64,000 nucleotides of DNA, from positions 571,894 through 635,893 of the forward strand of contig VZTI01003153.1 of the NCBI GenBank assembly GCA_013397865.1, given 5' to 3'. Position 1 is the stretch's first letter. Every line of letters begins with the position of its first letter. Shown here piece by piece: positions 62,663-64,000 of this stretch. Made by a program: the position numbers and the translations under genes. The DNA is from Struthidea cinerea (taxonomy: Eukaryota; Chordata; Aves; Passeriformes; Corcoracidae). The notes under the pieces were generated by a model. The model was not told where the DNA came from and did not search any database. It was given only the letters and a program-made list of their open reading frames with translations.

Positions 62663-63598
62663 TCTCCTGGTTTTGACTCGATACAGTAATTTTCTTTTTA
62701 GTACCTAGTACAGGGCTGTATTTTGAATTTAGGATGAGAAAAATGTTGATAGCACACTGATGTTTTAGTTGTTGTTAAGCGGTGCTTACCCTAAGGCAAA
62801 AACTTTCCAGCTTCCCGTGCTCTGCCATCAAACAAGTGCACAAGGAGCCAGGAAGGGGCATGGCCAGGACAGCTGACCCCAGCTGGCCAGAGCGATATTC
62901 CACACCACAGAACACCATGCCCAGTACATAAACTGGGAGGAATTGGCTGGGAGCCACTGATCACTGCTCAGGGATGGGCTGGGCATCCATCAGCAAGTGT
63001 TGAGCAATTCTGTTGTGCATCTCTTACGTCTCTTGGATTTCATTCCTCTCTCTCCATTTTTTTTTCATTAGTACCAGCAGTTGTATTGTAGGTGCTAAAA
63101 AGCTAGAACCAGAGAAATTCTTCAGCCTTTTCTCAATATTCTGTGAGCAGACTGTCTTTCCTATGTAAACTATTTTAAACAAGGTCACAGTTTCATAAAC
63201 TTCTTGCACTTGCAAGTTGTTTTGCAAGATTGTTATGGCTTCGACTTTGAAAATATTATGGAATAGGTGTCTTAAGACTTGGCCAATCCTCTCAAGGAGT
63301 GGATGGCCGAGGAACTAATTACCTATTGCCACTCAACACACTTTTTGCGATCTATCCTATACAGTAGTCAGAAAATTATTAAAGAAAAGCTTCGGCTTCC
63401 ACTGTTCATGAGCCTGGACTCTGTGTCGTTTTCTTTATACGTCTTGGACGTAACAGCGACATTGTATCATTATTATTATTGTTTCAGTTATTAAACTGTT
63501 CCTATTTCAATCCATGAGGTCCACTTTTTTTCCCAGTTCTCCTCCCCACTTGGGAGGGGAGCAAGTGGCTGCATGGGATGACAGTCATTCAGTTGGTG
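62663..63598 (+). mobile_element. Interrupted LTR, same family (copy C), upstream of PAXIP1
   Basis: The core at about 62750-62985 is nearly identical to copy A, sharing GTTGTTGTTAAGCGGTGCTT, CTGCCATCAAACAAGTGCAC and CTGGCCAGAGCGATATTCCA. TATA-like TACATAAA is at 62925-62932 and ATTAAA at 63490-63495. About 390 bp of unrelated sequence (about 63071-63460) splits the AT-rich part. The terminal TTAAACCAC end is missing or too decayed to see. Confidence 0.8.
63071..63460. other. Unidentified insertion inside LTR copy C
   Basis: Sequence absent from copies A and B, sitting between the CATTCCTCTCTCT and TATTATTATT parts of the LTR. It has no recognisable LINE or LTR motif and no convincing coding frame. 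It could be a second mobile element, or a longer LTR variant of the same family. Confidence 0.45.
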
Positions 63599-64000
63599 AC
63601 TTCCTAAAGGAAAGCTTGCATGCCCTAAACTGGATTAGACCTGCCTGAGGGATAGTTTTCCAGTCATATAAATAAAAAGCCAAGAGGATTTCAACTCATT
63701 GTTTTAATTTCTGTCCCTAGACAGAAAGACTTTTCAAAGTTCTTCATAAGCATCCAAACCAATAGAACATGATGTGGCAAACAGGTCACTCAATGGGACA
63801 CTGGGGGGGTGTGGGGCATTCAGGTCTTCCTCATTCTTGCTCCAAGGTACTCCTACAATCCTAAAGAGTCTCCTACTAAAACACAACAGGATTAATCTCT
63901 GCTTCTCAGTCAGGGAATTGCTCTACTTTGAAGTAAGAATCACATGTTACTGGGAGAGAAAGACTGACTCCAATTGTGGCCCTTGGCTGGCATGTTAGAA
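63599..64000. other. Intergenic tail, no gene seen
   Basis: After LTR copy C. The short plus-strand frame at 63774-63998 matches nothing I recognise and runs to the window edge. Confidence 0.5.

Noticed and set aside
1..64000. CRISPR arrays, bacterial operons, tRNA or rRNA genes
   Set aside because: The window is vertebrate nuclear DNA. No spaced direct repeats, cloverleaf-type sequences or rRNA segments were recognised by eye; a tRNA or covariance-model scan was not possible.

Overview
This is a vertebrate nuclear window, and the repeats make it avian. Two fragments of CR1 LINE 3' ends and three copies of one endogenous-retrovirus LTR family common in songbird-type genomes are present. One protein-coding gene is recognisable: PAXIP1 (PTIP), lying complete on the minus strand from start codon 48938 to stop codon 18170. 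I traced 20 coding exons by matching splice signals and reading frame. The joined CDS is 3219 nt, or 1072 residues plus stop, close to the 1069 residues of human PAXIP1. Every exon junction keeps frame.

Layout. 1-16.9 kb lies downstream of PAXIP1 and shows no supportable gene. It holds a CR1 tail at about 2374-2922 running into a 53-unit GC-rich hexamer repeat (2989-3306), and a second CR1 fragment at about 8105-8487. 16.95-18.17 kb is the AT-rich presumed PAXIP1 3' UTR, with several AATAAA signals on the minus strand. 18.17-48.94 kb is PAXIP1. Intron 19 and intron 1 each carry a solo LTR in antisense orientation to the gene. 48.2-49.55 kb is a CpG-rich promoter region with a 146-nt run of N just inside intron 1. 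49.6-64 kb lies upstream of PAXIP1, is AT-rich and apparently gene-free, and contains an old amniote interspersed repeat (about 55.8 kb) and a third LTR interrupted by foreign sequence (62.66-63.6 kb).

PTIP in known vertebrates is a nuclear six-BRCT scaffold. It joins the KMT2C/KMT2D H3K4 methyltransferase complexes and binds phosphorylated damage-response partners such as 53BP1. The predicted protein keeps that plan: BRCT1-2, an acidic Glu tract, a glutamine-rich middle encoded mainly by one 718-nt exon, then BRCT3-4 and BRCT5-6.

I did not find a new biological system. The observations most worth checking are the glutamine-rich exon and its intron 7 stop, the indel-free hexamer array, the three same-strand LTRs, and the divergent side of the promoter.
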